Positions 41,566 through 49,603 of a stretch of DNA of 49,663 nucleotides are shown here, piece by piece. The notes beneath the pieces were generated by a model. That model did not search any database. It was not told where the DNA came from and worked only from the letters and a program-made list of their open reading frames with translations. The stretch comes from a virus: positions 1 through 49,663 of the IMG/VR virus record IMGVR_UViG_3300025154_000140; one strand, written 5' to 3'. Made by a program: the position numbers and the translations under genes. The stretch's first letter is position 1; each line of letters starts with the position of its first letter.

Positions 41566-41993
41566 TTTGTCACCTGGGTGATGTCCCCTTCTACAAAACT
41601 TTTGATTATATTTCCCTGCTTGTCGTAGTAAATGGTTTTCCAATAAGGATGGCAATTTTCGCTATAGGGATTTCCGTCAAAACAGACTGCCAAATTTAGG
41701 CCGCACGTACCACAGATTGTTCCCATTTTTCCACAGACTGAAACGCGCATGCCTTGATAAGCAAACTCAATGCCGCGTTGAGTAATCATATGTGTAAAAC
41801 GTTCTGGATCGCCGAACAAATCCGCAACGCGGAATTTATGAAGGAGGTGAACAGAATCAACTCCATGTAGATAGTTTTGAAATGTGTCAACTACTTCGCG
41901 CAACTCGCAAAAATGACGATATTTTGCCTGTCCGGGACTCTTTGCGACAATTTGTTCTGGATTACTTGCCCATATAATTTCGTATGTATTCAT
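41562..41993 (-). CDS. Hypothetical protein coupled to the cytosine methyltransferase
   Basis: A 143-residue protein with a compact N-terminal part (MNTYEIIWASNPEQIVAKSP) that could be a strand-helix pair, a helical middle (FCELREVVDTFQNYL) and a Cys-bearing C-terminal part (GTICGTCGLNLAVCFDG and a late NCHPYW). The Cys spacing does not match a standard zinc ribbon. It overlaps the methyltransferase start (ATGA), so the two are probably made together. Function unknown. Confidence 0.5.
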   Translation of the reverse strand: MNTYEIIWASNPEQIVAKSPGQAKYRHFCELREVVDTFQNYLHGVDSVHLLHKFRVADLFGDPERFTHMITQRGIEFAYQGMRVSVCGKMGTICGTCGLNLAVCFDGNPYSENCHPYWKTIYYDKQGNIIKSFVEGDITQVTK

Positions 41994-41997
41994 GGCC

Positions 41998-42477
41998 TTA
42001 AAACTCCCTTGGAATAATCGGATGAGAGCTTGTTGATAATTTAGGAAATTCAGCTTCTTTCAACGCTTCAATAACCTCATCCATCGAGCAGCAAATATGG
42101 TCAAACATTTTAACCATAAGCTCAGGCTCCATATGCTCAATCAAATAAAAGATAGTCAACTTTTTGTTTCCTGCCGCCCATCCCATTTCCATTGATGCGG
42201 ATCGTCCGAACGGCATAACGCCGACAAAAGCGTCAGCCCATTGCATGGCGGCAAAATCTGAATCATACCCGGCTTGGGCAATGTCATGATTGAGGGCGGC
42301 TTTGTATTGTTTGTTATTCCATTTCTGCCAATCAGGATCGATTTCAGACCATTTGAAGCCATAATTCCCAAGAGCCGGATGTCGGAAGTCATAGACCTCG
42401 TGTCCGGCCTTGCGCAATGCACCTACAGCTATTGGCTGCAGTGCGTTTCTCCATGATGATGCGACGTATATTTTCAT
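41998..42477 (-). CDS. Nucleoside 2-deoxyribosyltransferase-like protein
   Basis: The 159-residue protein begins KIYVASSWRNALQPIAVGAL, with an AGHEVYDFRHP turn, and has a late AFVGVMPFGRSASMEMGWAAG. This is the fold pattern of nucleoside 2-deoxyribosyltransferase-like proteins, with the nucleophilic Glu in the S-x-x-M-E-x-G-W loop. Such enzymes swap or hydrolyse the base of deoxynucleosides. In phages they may feed modified-base or salvage pathways. GGAAGGAAA precedes the ATG. It neighbours other nucleotide and DNA-modification genes. Activity is inferred from the motif alone. Confidence 0.7.
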   Translation of the reverse strand: MKIYVASSWRNALQPIAVGALRKAGHEVYDFRHPALGNYGFKWSEIDPDWQKWNNKQYKAALNHDIAQAGYDSDFAAMQWADAFVGVMPFGRSASMEMGWAAGNKKLTIFYLIEHMEPELMVKMFDHICCSMDEVIEALKEAEFPKLSTSSHPIIPREF

Positions 42478-42479
42478 GA

Positions 42480-42794
42480 TTAGTTTCCTTCCACTTTATT
42501 GATAAGTTTTAAAATAGCCTGTGCCTCTTTTGCGCAGATTGTAATTTCGAGAGGATAGTCCTCGCTAAGGCCGTCAAGGTTCTTTCCGTTATGCAATTCG
42601 GGATAATTGCGCCGGTTTAAAATTTCTTTTCCAATAGACACAAGAGCCTCAAGCATTTTTCTGTTTTCCTCGGAAATTTCGGCAATGAGTTCATCCCGTT
42701 TGTATAAATGCCGGAATGCGGCCTTTAGACTTCTCTCGTCTATATTGGGATTAAATGATGCAAGTTCTTCAAGACTGATTAATTTGCGCTCCAT
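42480..42794 (-). CDS. Small helical hypothetical protein
   Basis: A 104-residue, mainly helical, soluble protein (LEELASFNPNIDERSLKAAF, then ELIAEISEENRKMLEALVS) with a C-terminal helix (AKEAQAILKLINKVEG). No Cys and no recognised motif. It ends two bases before the deoxyribosyltransferase-like gene. A 13-codon open frame with a good ribosome site lies immediately upstream. Confidence 0.5.
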   Translation of the reverse strand: MERKLISLEELASFNPNIDERSLKAAFRHLYKRDELIAEISEENRKMLEALVSIGKEILNRRNYPELHNGKNLDGLSEDYPLEITICAKEAQAILKLINKVEGN

Positions 42795-42795
42795 C

Positions 42796-42837
42796 TTATT
42801 TTTCTTCCGCTTTCATTTCTTGTTCATTTGCTGACAT
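42796..42837 (-). CDS. Possible 13-residue mini-ORF
   Basis: An ATG with a well-placed AAGGGGA site encodes MSANEQEMKAEEK and stops one base before the next start. It fills much of the only sizeable gap here. It may be a leader that couples translation, or chance. Confidence 0.25.
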   Translation of the reverse strand: MSANEQEMKAEEK

Positions 42838-42891
42838 TTTGATTTTCCCCTTGTTTTAAAGCTGTTTTAGACTCAAATTTTCATTTGACGG

Positions 42892-43314
42892 CTATTTGAT
42901 TATTTCATTGTACAGGGGGTCAATCCATTTCCCTTTAGCGGTCAAGGGATCACCTTTTATGATTTCGCCTTCGGAAAGTATAAACATAAATGATTTAGGT
43001 TTTTCAGTTACCCTCAATCCTTCTAGAAAATACGCATTTGCAAGAATAAGGTTTGTGCAAGGAAGTCCCGAATCTTTATCAATGGCATTGAGATCAATTG
43101 TTCCATCATTACGTTGAAGATCATCATAGTGCCTTTTGAGAGCTGAGAAATACCGCTCTGGCGCATTCGGAACTGTTTGCCATGAGTGAGGCGCATACTT
43201 AGCGGCTCCGTGTTCCAAAGCCCGTACAAGCCCCGTTAAGAACCGTTGAATTACCAAGCTCCATTTTGGTTTCCCTGCGTCAAACTTCATACCAAGCTTG
43301 TCATTATTATCCAT
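42892..43314 (-). CDS. dATP/dGTP diphosphohydrolase-like protein (DUF5664 type)
   Basis: A 140-residue protein whose start at 43314 follows a GGCGGTGA site and overlaps the previous gene by 8 bases. The core DAGKPKWSLVIQRFLTGLVR, then GAAKYAPHSWQ and a RYFSALKRHYDDL helix, matches the family annotated as dATP/dGTP diphosphohydrolase, N-terminal (DUF5664), common in phages. The late acidic-plus-LPCTNLILANAYFL segment fits its second helix. It would hydrolyse purine deoxynucleotides and alter the dNTP pool. Whether this copy is active on dATP or dGTP is not readable from the sequence. Confidence 0.75.
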   Translation of the reverse strand: MDNNDKLGMKFDAGKPKWSLVIQRFLTGLVRALEHGAAKYAPHSWQTVPNAPERYFSALKRHYDDLQRNDGTIDLNAIDKDSGLPCTNLILANAYFLEGLRVTEKPKSFMFILSEGEIIKGDPLTAKGKWIDPLYNEIIK

Positions 43315-43846
43315 TCTGTTCACCGCCTTTTCCGTCTTTAAGCGCCATAAATTCAGAAGCAAGTATTTCCTGCGCAAATTGAGGCGGCGTCCACATAGGG
43401 CGTGTGTCGGTCAGGTATTGGTCAGGGAACTTGAATATGAGAGCTGTATCGTTGTCCACAAGCTTCCAGAAAAGGCCGTAAAGGTAACCCCGTTCACTGG
43501 CTATAAACGTGATTTTACGGATGCCGCTTTCAGGAAAATTCAGCATTTCCATAAGCTTATTATGGGAAACCCTGGTGTCGTTGATTTTGTGCCAGTCTTC
43601 ACGATTCCCGAACTTTGGAAGAGCAAGGCCGTCTTTGTTCTTTTTCCAGCCTTTGGGTGCGGCGTCTTTGAATTTGACCCCGGCAAAACCGAGAAGTTCG
43701 CCCCTGAAATCGATCCCCGGATAAGTGTGAACTTCGCCTTTGAGCTCTTTGCCAAGTTCATTCAATGCGGCGTGGCGGATTTTTACTTTTTCATTGATTG
43801 ATTTTGCTTCATCGAGAACTGCTTTTTCCGTTACTTTGAAATACAT
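43307..43846 (-). CDS. Hypothetical early protein
   Basis: The 179-residue protein has an alpha/beta pattern, with YFKVTEKAVLDEAKSINEKV at the start, GELLGFAGVKFKDAAPKGWK, then a basic stretch and a TALIFKFPDQYLTDTRPMW region. AAGGAG is right before the ATG. No recognised family, no membrane segment. It sits between the coiled-coil protein and the diphosphohydrolase in the early operon. Confidence 0.5.
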   Translation of the reverse strand: MYFKVTEKAVLDEAKSINEKVKIRHAALNELGKELKGEVHTYPGIDFRGELLGFAGVKFKDAAPKGWKKNKDGLALPKFGNREDWHKINDTRVSHNKLMEMLNFPESGIRKITFIASERGYLYGLFWKLVDNDTALIFKFPDQYLTDTRPMWTPPQFAQEILASEFMALKDGKGGEQNG

Positions 43847-43859
43847 TTTTGAAGGCTCC

Positions 43860-44381
43860 TTATTTTATTTGTCTGTTAAATCGATCAATTGCACCAATGA
43901 GAAAATTGGCATATACATCGTCTGCCATTTCGCCCAGGTGCTGAACATTGTAGCATTCATATTTTTCCAGCTCAGACGCTCTTTCCTGTCCGAGACTTTC
44001 AATTCTTGCCGCTTCCAGCCGCTCAAAATGAGTTTCTATTTCCTGGAGCTTTGTTTCTTTTTCGACAACGGCGAACTTGAGAATATTTGCCACTCCGTCA
44101 ATGGCTTTCCCTGCTCGGAGATATTCCTCTTTCTGGGCGATACGAAGCTTTTCAGTAGCGAACCTTACTTTTGCAATATCAAGCCTGAGTCTTTTTGCCC
44201 TTGCGCTGGTTTCCTTTGATGGTTCGAGCTGTGTTACTTCGTTGTATTGAGTTTCGAACTCTTCCAGCATATTAGCCATTGGAATAAAGATTGCTCTTAT
44301 CTGCTCCGCTCTTGAAGGTTCGATGTTATATTCTTCGACTTTTAAAACTAATTCATTCATTTTCTCTATATCCCTTTTCAT
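43860..44381 (-). CDS. Coiled-coil early protein
   Basis: A 173-residue protein that is mostly long charged helices (VEEYNIEPSRAEQIRAIF, then YNEVTQLEPSKETSARAKRL), so a coiled coil. It resembles phage coiled-coil proteins near recombination genes, which I cannot name with confidence. The start at 44381 overlaps a stop in ATGA at the end of a chain of two seven-codon frames. A second ATG at 44360 with an upstream AAAGGG is an alternative. Confidence 0.55.
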   Translation of the reverse strand: MKRDIEKMNELVLKVEEYNIEPSRAEQIRAIFIPMANMLEEFETQYNEVTQLEPSKETSARAKRLRLDIAKVRFATEKLRIAQKEEYLRAGKAIDGVANILKFAVVEKETKLQEIETHFERLEAARIESLGQERASELEKYECYNVQHLGEMADDVYANFLIGAIDRFNRQIK

Positions 44382-44417
44382 TTTTGACTTAAATTTTTCA
44401 TTTCAGGCGGTTATTTT

Positions 44418-45602
44418 TCATTTTGAACTAATTTTCTGCCGTCTCGCAAGCTCCTGAAGCACTGTCCATTTACTGGCGACTTTATTAATTCCATTCCTGA
44501 ACGCCGCGATATTCCCGATTACATGGCATTCCTTCTTTGCGCGAGTAATCGCCGTGTAGACCAGAGCGCGATGAACAAAGGGACCGCCCTGAATCGCCGC
44601 GAAGAAAACCTTGCGATACTGGCTCCCTTGCGACTTATGAACAGTCAAAGAGTAGGCATGTTGAGATTCCTGAAGGATTGCTTTTCCCCAGACTGCTTCC
44701 TGAACATATTCGCCTTTTTCCGCATCCCAGAACGGGATATCACCTTTCACCCATGCGCGGCCTTGCGTATCGATTGCGGAGATGGTTCCAGTTGTACCAT
44801 TCCAAATATCAGAAGAGGCAAAATTCTTCAGGCAGATAATCCGATCCCCGATTGCCCATTTCGCATCATCGGCAGTACGTCCGAACTTGGCGACCATCCG
44901 CTTGTTGATTTCCTGAACATGGTCATTTTTACAGCAGACAACAATATCTTTCTGAAAATCGATTTCCCCGGCATCAATAAGAGTCTCGAGGTATTTCCAA
45001 GTTGCGTCCATGTCGCCAGTACCGCGCATTTCGAACCATTCGTTTTCCGACTGTGCGGTTTCTGGCTGAAGCCCCTCGCGGACTGCGGCTCCAGCTTTGT
45101 AGATTGCTTCCGAAGCTCGATAACAGATTGTGAGTTTTGCTGTCAGATCGGGACGAAGGTTGACCATATCATGAAAAGGCTGACCGTTCCCAACCGGCGG
45201 CAGCTGCGCGGCGTCTCCGATCAACGTAAGCCGATCCGGATTCCTGCGAATGATTTCGGCCATCAATGAGCTATCGACCATCGAGGCCTCGTCTATAATG
45301 AGATGGAGACCTGAAAGGGATTTTACGCTGAAACTTCTGCCATTATAGCCAAGAAGCCTGTGTATTGTCGATGTGTCGCGTTCAGTAGCTTCACGGAGCC
45401 GCGCAGCAGCTTTTCCAGTCGGACAACATAGTGCAAGCTGGCTTTTACCGTTTTTTGTCTGCTCGATAATCTCCTTGACGAGTGTCGTTTTTCCAGTTCC
45501 GGCGCCGCCTGTTACGATACTCAAAGATTTGTTGACGGAATAATCGACGGCCTTTGTCTGGTCAGGATTAAGCTTTATTTCCGTATTGCTTTCATTATTC
45601 AT
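44418..45602 (-). CDS. RecD2-like helicase, motor half (split gene)
   Basis: The 394-residue protein is a superfamily 1B helicase core: Walker A TGGAGTGKTTL (31-41), a Walker B LIIDEAS (101-107), a GDAAQLPPVG motif, a QESQHAYSLTVHKSQGSQY motif and a C-terminal VYTAITRAKKECHV. This is the motor half of RecD2. The N-terminal RecD2 domains are encoded by the gene just before it, with which it overlaps by ATGA (45602-45599), so the helicase is split into two co-translated polypeptides. It would unwind DNA 5' to 3' in recombination or repair. Confidence 0.85.
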   Translation of the reverse strand: MNNESNTEIKLNPDQTKAVDYSVNKSLSIVTGGAGTGKTTLVKEIIEQTKNGKSQLALCCPTGKAAARLREATERDTSTIHRLLGYNGRSFSVKSLSGLHLIIDEASMVDSSLMAEIIRRNPDRLTLIGDAAQLPPVGNGQPFHDMVNLRPDLTAKLTICYRASEAIYKAGAAVREGLQPETAQSENEWFEMRGTGDMDATWKYLETLIDAGEIDFQKDIVVCCKNDHVQEINKRMVAKFGRTADDAKWAIGDRIICLKNFASSDIWNGTTGTISAIDTQGRAWVKGDIPFWDAEKGEYVQEAVWGKAILQESQHAYSLTVHKSQGSQYRKVFFAAIQGGPFVHRALVYTAITRAKKECHVIGNIAAFRNGINKVASKWTVLQELARRQKISSK

Positions 45603-46498
45603 GATGCAACCGCCGTTTCCGCCAATCCATCAGACGCAAAATCCCAAATAACTTTTTCAGCATTATAATCAGAGGTCAAGGCCAGTACGTTTTTGTTTTC
45701 TACTGCAAAAAATATCAAGCGGTTATCACCAATCAGTCTAGTGATTATATCACAGACCAAGTCGGAATTACCTACACCTAAAAGCTGTACGGCCTTGCAG
45801 ATTACCGGGGGAACGTCTATCAATGTACTACCGTCATCCTGCGCCTGGCGGACTGCGTATTCAACGCCGGCAAGCAGACGCCGCCGATCATCAACTGCGA
45901 CATTGAATGCTTCCCGATGCCGGTCAACAGCGGCAAAGCCGTATCCATAAAGTTCTGTCATGCGGTAGGGATTTTCTTGAACGACTCCAAGCGTTTCAGT
46001 TTCCCACTTTTCCCATGCGGCTTCGGCCATTTTCTGGCTGCATCCTTTTCCGATCAGCCATGCAATAGCCTGATACTGCTCGTCATGGAGTTTGATTTCT
46101 GCATATTGCTTATGGAATTCAGCAACAATATCGTTATTCATTCGCGGAACGTCGCCGGGTTTGAGTTCCGTCCACTTTTCGCCGACCGTTTCCCAAATCT
46201 TCTCTTCCAGCTTCGGGCCGATGCCGGGAGTACGTGAGCAAACATAGTGGAGGAGTGTTTTCGCTTCCTGGGGAATATCGGGACGCGCATTTGTAAACTT
46301 GAACTGCTTTTCTCCCCGGTATTCGCTCCAAGTACCGGAAAGGATGAGTTTTTCACCGGGAACAGGCTGCCATGACAGGACACCAGATAAATTGCCCTGA
46401 TTTGACGCCAGAACATACCAGGCGGACTTGCCATCATCGTTAAGCTTCCGTCTCGCCACAAAGCGGACTTCCGCCGTTATCGTTGCTATTTCTTTCAT
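45599..46498 (-). CDS. RecD2-like N-terminal half (OB and helix-hairpin-helix domains)
   Basis: The 299-residue protein matches the part of RecD2 that precedes the motor: an OB-like start (ITAEVRFVARRKL), GEKLILSGTWSEYRGEKQF, then SRTPGIGPKLEEKIWETVG, a helix-hairpin-helix, and further helical repeats to EKVIWDFASDG. It contains no Walker motif of its own. The gene starts 59 bases inside the ERCC4 nuclease gene and ends in ATGA over the motor-half gene. The two products probably reassemble. AAGGCGA lies before the ATG. Confidence 0.8.
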   Translation of the reverse strand: MKEIATITAEVRFVARRKLNDDGKSAWYVLASNQGNLSGVLSWQPVPGEKLILSGTWSEYRGEKQFKFTNARPDIPQEAKTLLHYVCSRTPGIGPKLEEKIWETVGEKWTELKPGDVPRMNNDIVAEFHKQYAEIKLHDEQYQAIAWLIGKGCSQKMAEAAWEKWETETLGVVQENPYRMTELYGYGFAAVDRHREAFNVAVDDRRRLLAGVEYAVRQAQDDGSTLIDVPPVICKAVQLLGVGNSDLVCDIITRLIGDNRLIFFAVENKNVLALTSDYNAEKVIWDFASDGLAETAVAS

Positions 46499-46976
46499 TT
46501 TGATTTATCGCCTTTTCAATTTCGAGTTGTCTTTGCCGATGTCGGAAGATCGTTATTGCCATGCCGGACGCGAGAATGTGATTATTGGCAAACAAGACCG
46601 ATACGCCGCGCAATGTCAGATCTGCTATTCTGGCCACTACGAACGAGGGTTTGATACCAGGGTGATTGTGTTGAGGACTGATTAATTTGCCATCTTTTTC
46701 CTGAAAACAGCATTCGATAAAATCAGCCTCGATAATCATTACTTTTGCGATATGCCCGGCTTCGTCCATCCTGTCAAGTTCGCGGTTAAAACGCTCCCAT
46801 CCCGTGGAAATTGTGCCAAGAAAGTCATCAAGAGATTTGCGCTCGATTGCAAACTTGTCATCCCCAGCCAGCGCGTAATCACCGGCGGAGAGGGTTCCCC
46901 GGACAGCGGTAACTTCGTCATCCGGGAAACCCCAGGGGGTCTGTTCTCGCGTATCAATTATGATTTGCAAGGGCAT
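46440..46976 (-). CDS. ERCC4/XPF-type nuclease
   Basis: The 178-residue protein shows the XPF nuclease motif: IIIDTREQTPW at the start (D8, R10, E11), SAGDYAL (GDY 32-34) and IERKSLDDF (ERK 45-47, D50-D51). These are the metal-binding GD-x-n-ERK-x3-D residues of structure-specific nucleases. The usual helix-hairpin-helix dimer domain is absent, so this is a minimal phage form. It lies next to the SSB-like and RecT-like genes and probably trims branched or recombination intermediates. Confidence 0.85.
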   Translation of the reverse strand: MPLQIIIDTREQTPWGFPDDEVTAVRGTLSAGDYALAGDDKFAIERKSLDDFLGTISTGWERFNRELDRMDEAGHIAKVMIIEADFIECCFQEKDGKLISPQHNHPGIKPSFVVARIADLTLRGVSVLFANNHILASGMAITIFRHRQRQLEIEKAINQNERNSNDNGGSPLCGETEA

Positions 46977-46978
46977 GT

Positions 46979-47497
46979 TCAGAACGGAATATCTTCGCCG
47001 TGGACATCATCGGCATCGTTATTCTGAAACAAATTCGTCGCGGCTGACTGCAATGGCGGTTGCGACTGCGGCATTGACGTTCCGCCGAGCAGAGCGGCAA
47101 GTCGCTGTTGGGCATCGTTGAGATTTACTTTTTTCTCGAAGCTGAAGCGATAGTAGACAATATCTTTTTTGCCAGCTTTTTTACCGTAAATCTGGACATG
47201 CTTGCCCTTGAGTGTTCCGATTTTTGCAATTTCGGAGCCGATTCCGAGACTTTTAAGAGTGTCCAGAGACATGTCAATGCTTCTTTTTCCGGTGTCGCCG
47301 ACATATTCCGTGGACATATCCAGATAAATATCGGCGATTTTATTGTCGGCAGTGAGAAGTTCAAATTTAATTTTCAACTTCGGCTCTTCTCCGGCTTTCG
47401 CGCCGAATTCCACGGGATATGCGTCTGTTATCACTGCGCCGAAATTTCCTTCATCTGTCAGTCTGACAACTTCGTTCTGGGTCGTAGCTTCTGTCAT
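46979..47497 (-). CDS. Single-strand-binding-like protein with acidic C-terminal tail
   Basis: The 172-residue protein has a beta-rich N-terminal domain (DEGNFGAVITDAYPVEFGAK, then EPKLKIKFELLTADNK and MSTEYVGD), as an OB-fold would. A Gln/Pro-rich linker follows (SMPQSQPPLQSAA), then an acidic end in DDVHGEDIPF. That end is the SSB-type tail that recruits other DNA proteins. Position between the RecT-like and ERCC4 genes agrees. The start has AAGGAA upstream. Core homology to SSB is not certain; it could be a DUF669-like binding protein. Confidence 0.65.
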   Translation of the reverse strand: MTEATTQNEVVRLTDEGNFGAVITDAYPVEFGAKAGEEPKLKIKFELLTADNKIADIYLDMSTEYVGDTGKRSIDMSLDTLKSLGIGSEIAKIGTLKGKHVQIYGKKAGKKDIVYYRFSFEKKVNLNDAQQRLAALLGGTSMPQSQPPLQSAATNLFQNNDADDVHGEDIPF

Positions 47498-47528
47498 GAT
47501 ATAATTCCTTATTATTTATTGGATTGGA

Positions 47529-48491
47529 TTACTGGTTATTGGTTTCTGTATTATTTGCGGCGGCGGCTCTTTCATTCAATATTACCTGAATGACTTCACC
47601 GTGTTTCGGCGTCAATTCGGGATATTTTCCGGCCATGATTGCGGACATCGCGCTTTGCAATGTTTTGTCGTTGGCTTCAGACCACAATTTCCCCCGCAAT
47701 TTTTCCGGGAGATTGAGAGAATCCGGGCAATGGTTATAGTCCGGTTCTGCGGCTGGCTGAACCGCTGGCGGTTGAGTTGGCGGGGTAACCGGGGTATCCT
47801 GAGCTGGAACATCGGGAACAATCTCAGCATCCTTTATTTTCGGCTCAGGCTTGCCAGCCGCCTGATTCATGCGTTCCTGGGCGGCTGTAATATCGATTGC
47901 CGTTTCAACGGGCTTTTCCTGGCGCGGGGAGTCCGAAAAATCGGATATTTCTTCGGGCGTGTATGTCCCTTTTACAACCTGGGGGCAGAATGCGCGAACT
48001 GAATCCGAAACAAGACGAGCCCAGAGCATCTGCATCCGGCGCCGGGGCGTACTCCAGTTGTTTTTGAGAGTTTTGCCATCCTTGCCATAGCAGTATTCTT
48101 CGTCCTGAGCCTCTTTCCACGTAAAAGCTGCTGAAAACTCTTTTCCTGCACAAATGAGTTTAATTTCAACTCGTTCCGGAGTTCGTTCGATAATGTCATA
48201 TTCACCATCGTATTTACTGCAAAAATCAGCGAGTATTGCGTCCGCCCTCATTGAAGGGCTTCCCTCTATAATGTGATAAGTTTTTTTGAATTCCAAAAAA
48301 CTCATTTTCTCCTGAATGCATGTAGCGGCCAGAACTATTCCGGCGCCTTCGGTCTTTACTCCAAACATCCCTGATTGAGCTATTGCTAGTCCGAGGACTC
48401 TTAGATCATCCATTGACACAACCGGAAGATCGGCGGTTGCTACTCGTTTTGCCACTGCGGTTGTTGTTGAAGTTTTTGCTGTTGGAGGCAT
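47529..48491 (-). CDS. recT: RecT-like single-strand annealing recombinase
   Basis: The 320-residue protein fits RecT-type annealing proteins: a helical opening (DLRVLGLAIAQSGMFGVK), a central IIEGSPSMRADAILADFCSK, a beta region with PERVEIKLICAG and FSAAFTWKEAQD, then NWSTPRRRMQMLWARLVSD and VKGTYTPEEISD, the last a common RecT-family ending. A Pro-rich, Gln-rich tail follows (about 225-290). It pairs complementary single strands for recombination. The exonuclease and SSB-like neighbours complete a recombination module. AAGGAAAA precedes the ATG. Confidence 0.7.
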   Translation of the reverse strand: MPPTAKTSTTTAVAKRVATADLPVVSMDDLRVLGLAIAQSGMFGVKTEGAGIVLAATCIQEKMSFLEFKKTYHIIEGSPSMRADAILADFCSKYDGEYDIIERTPERVEIKLICAGKEFSAAFTWKEAQDEEYCYGKDGKTLKNNWSTPRRRMQMLWARLVSDSVRAFCPQVVKGTYTPEEISDFSDSPRQEKPVETAIDITAAQERMNQAAGKPEPKIKDAEIVPDVPAQDTPVTPPTQPPAVQPAAEPDYNHCPDSLNLPEKLRGKLWSEANDKTLQSAMSAIMAGKYPELTPKHGEVIQVILNERAAAANNTETNNQ

Positions 48492-48522
48492 AATGATTTT
48501 CCTTATATTATTGGTGTTGAAT

Positions 48523-49176
48523 TTATTCGAACAGAACGCCCTTGAAGCGTTTATATAATTCGAAAGTGAGCCGGACGTCCTTCTCGCAGTATTCGAGAAG
48601 CTTGATGCGGCCGGCTTCGGACTTGATAAGTTCAGGGAATTTGGTTACATCAATCTCTATTTTTTTGTTATCGAGAACGGCATCGGAAACATCATCGAGT
48701 TTTGCGTACTGCCCGTATCCTGCCCAGGACTGCATCAGATCGATATGATAGGTGTCATCATAACGGGAAGTCATGAGCGAAAGAGGAAGTGTAATCTTTG
48801 AAGTCAATCCGAGCATAATCGCCCGCTTATATATAAACGGAAGGTCAAATTCCTTTCCGTTCCATGTTACAAGCTGAACGCCTTTTTCAATGATGTTGAA
48901 AACTTCCAGGATTATGCCTGCTTCGTCAAGGTCGGAATCGGAAACTATCACTTTTTTATTTGTGATGTTTTCGCCGATCAGGACAGCGGCGCAAATTCTT
49001 CCGTAAAGCGGACTCAACGCCATTTTGCTGATCTGCTCTGACTTTGCCTCGGTTTTTTTTGCGGCAATTTTTACCGGATCAACGAGATTTCCAAACTTGA
49101 CTTCCGGTTCCGGGAGCCGGTCGATCATTTCGGAATTCGGCATTGTTTCAATATCGAAGGCAAGTACTGTACTCAT
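48523..49176 (-). CDS. PolB-like 3'-5' exonuclease (DEDD family)
   Basis: The 217-residue protein has the DEDD exonuclease set: FDIETMPN (D8, E10), WNGKEFDLPF (second Asp) and a C-terminal YCEKDVRLTFELY (Tyr/Asp of DEDDy). It resembles the stand-alone exonuclease domain of PolB-like proteins. The start at 49176 follows an AAAGGA site, and an upstream in-frame ATG would overlap the previous gene. It probably supplies 3' single strands or proofreading to the recombination module. Confidence 0.78.
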   Translation of the reverse strand: MSTVLAFDIETMPNSEMIDRLPEPEVKFGNLVDPVKIAAKKTEAKSEQISKMALSPLYGRICAAVLIGENITNKKVIVSDSDLDEAGIILEVFNIIEKGVQLVTWNGKEFDLPFIYKRAIMLGLTSKITLPLSLMTSRYDDTYHIDLMQSWAGYGQYAKLDDVSDAVLDNKKIEIDVTKFPELIKSEAGRIKLLEYCEKDVRLTFELYKRFKGVLFE

Positions 49177-49178
49177 GA

Positions 49179-49601
49179 TTATTTGATTCCTTTCGCGCAA
49201 AACTGTTTGAATCCTTCGATCATCTGGATTGCATCGCCCTTGCCGAGGTAAAGCGCATCCATGATCCGGCGAATTTCAGAGAGAAATTTTTCTCTGATTA
49301 CAGCAGTTCTTTTCTTTATGGCTTGGGTCGATTTTTCTGCGGTCGCAATTTTGGCTTGATACTCAGGCATATTCAGCAATGCGGTTTCTATGGATGCCGA
49401 ATCGTAGGAGCGTTTGCCTTCGGAGTATGCCTCCATTGCTTTCTGTGTGAAAATTGCTGGTTTTCTTTTTGCCTCTTTAATGGCATCTTCTATTTCAGGC
49501 TTGGGAATGGCGGTTGCTTCGATTTTTTTAAGACTTTCCACCATTATTTCAGCGAGGGAGCTTTCAACACGGTTCAGTTGCATTTTATCAAGTTTGCTCA
49601 T
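49179..49601 (-). CDS. Helical hypothetical early protein
   Basis: A 140-residue, highly charged helical protein (LNRVESSLAEIMVESLKKIE, then IPKPEIEDAIKEAKRKPAIF and YQAKIATAEKSTQAIKKRTA) ending ALYLGKGDAIQMIEGF. It lacks Cys and membrane segments. It precedes the exonuclease gene with a 2-base gap. No family is recognised; a helper of the recombination module is possible from position only. Confidence 0.5.
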   Translation of the reverse strand: MSKLDKMQLNRVESSLAEIMVESLKKIEATAIPKPEIEDAIKEAKRKPAIFTQKAMEAYSEGKRSYDSASIETALLNMPEYQAKIATAEKSTQAIKKRTAVIREKFLSEIRRIMDALYLGKGDAIQMIEGFKQFCAKGIK

Positions 49602-49603
49602 GA

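Noticed and set aside
41566-41655. Longer N-terminus for the cytosine methyltransferase
   Set aside because: Motif I begins within a few residues of the ATG at 41565, which sits in an ATGA overlap; the extension is a shadow of the gene before.
44523-45269. 248-codon open frame on the plus strand opposite the RecD2 motor gene
   Set aside because: Shadow of a gene with clear helicase motifs on the minus strand; no ribosome site and no protein-like domains.
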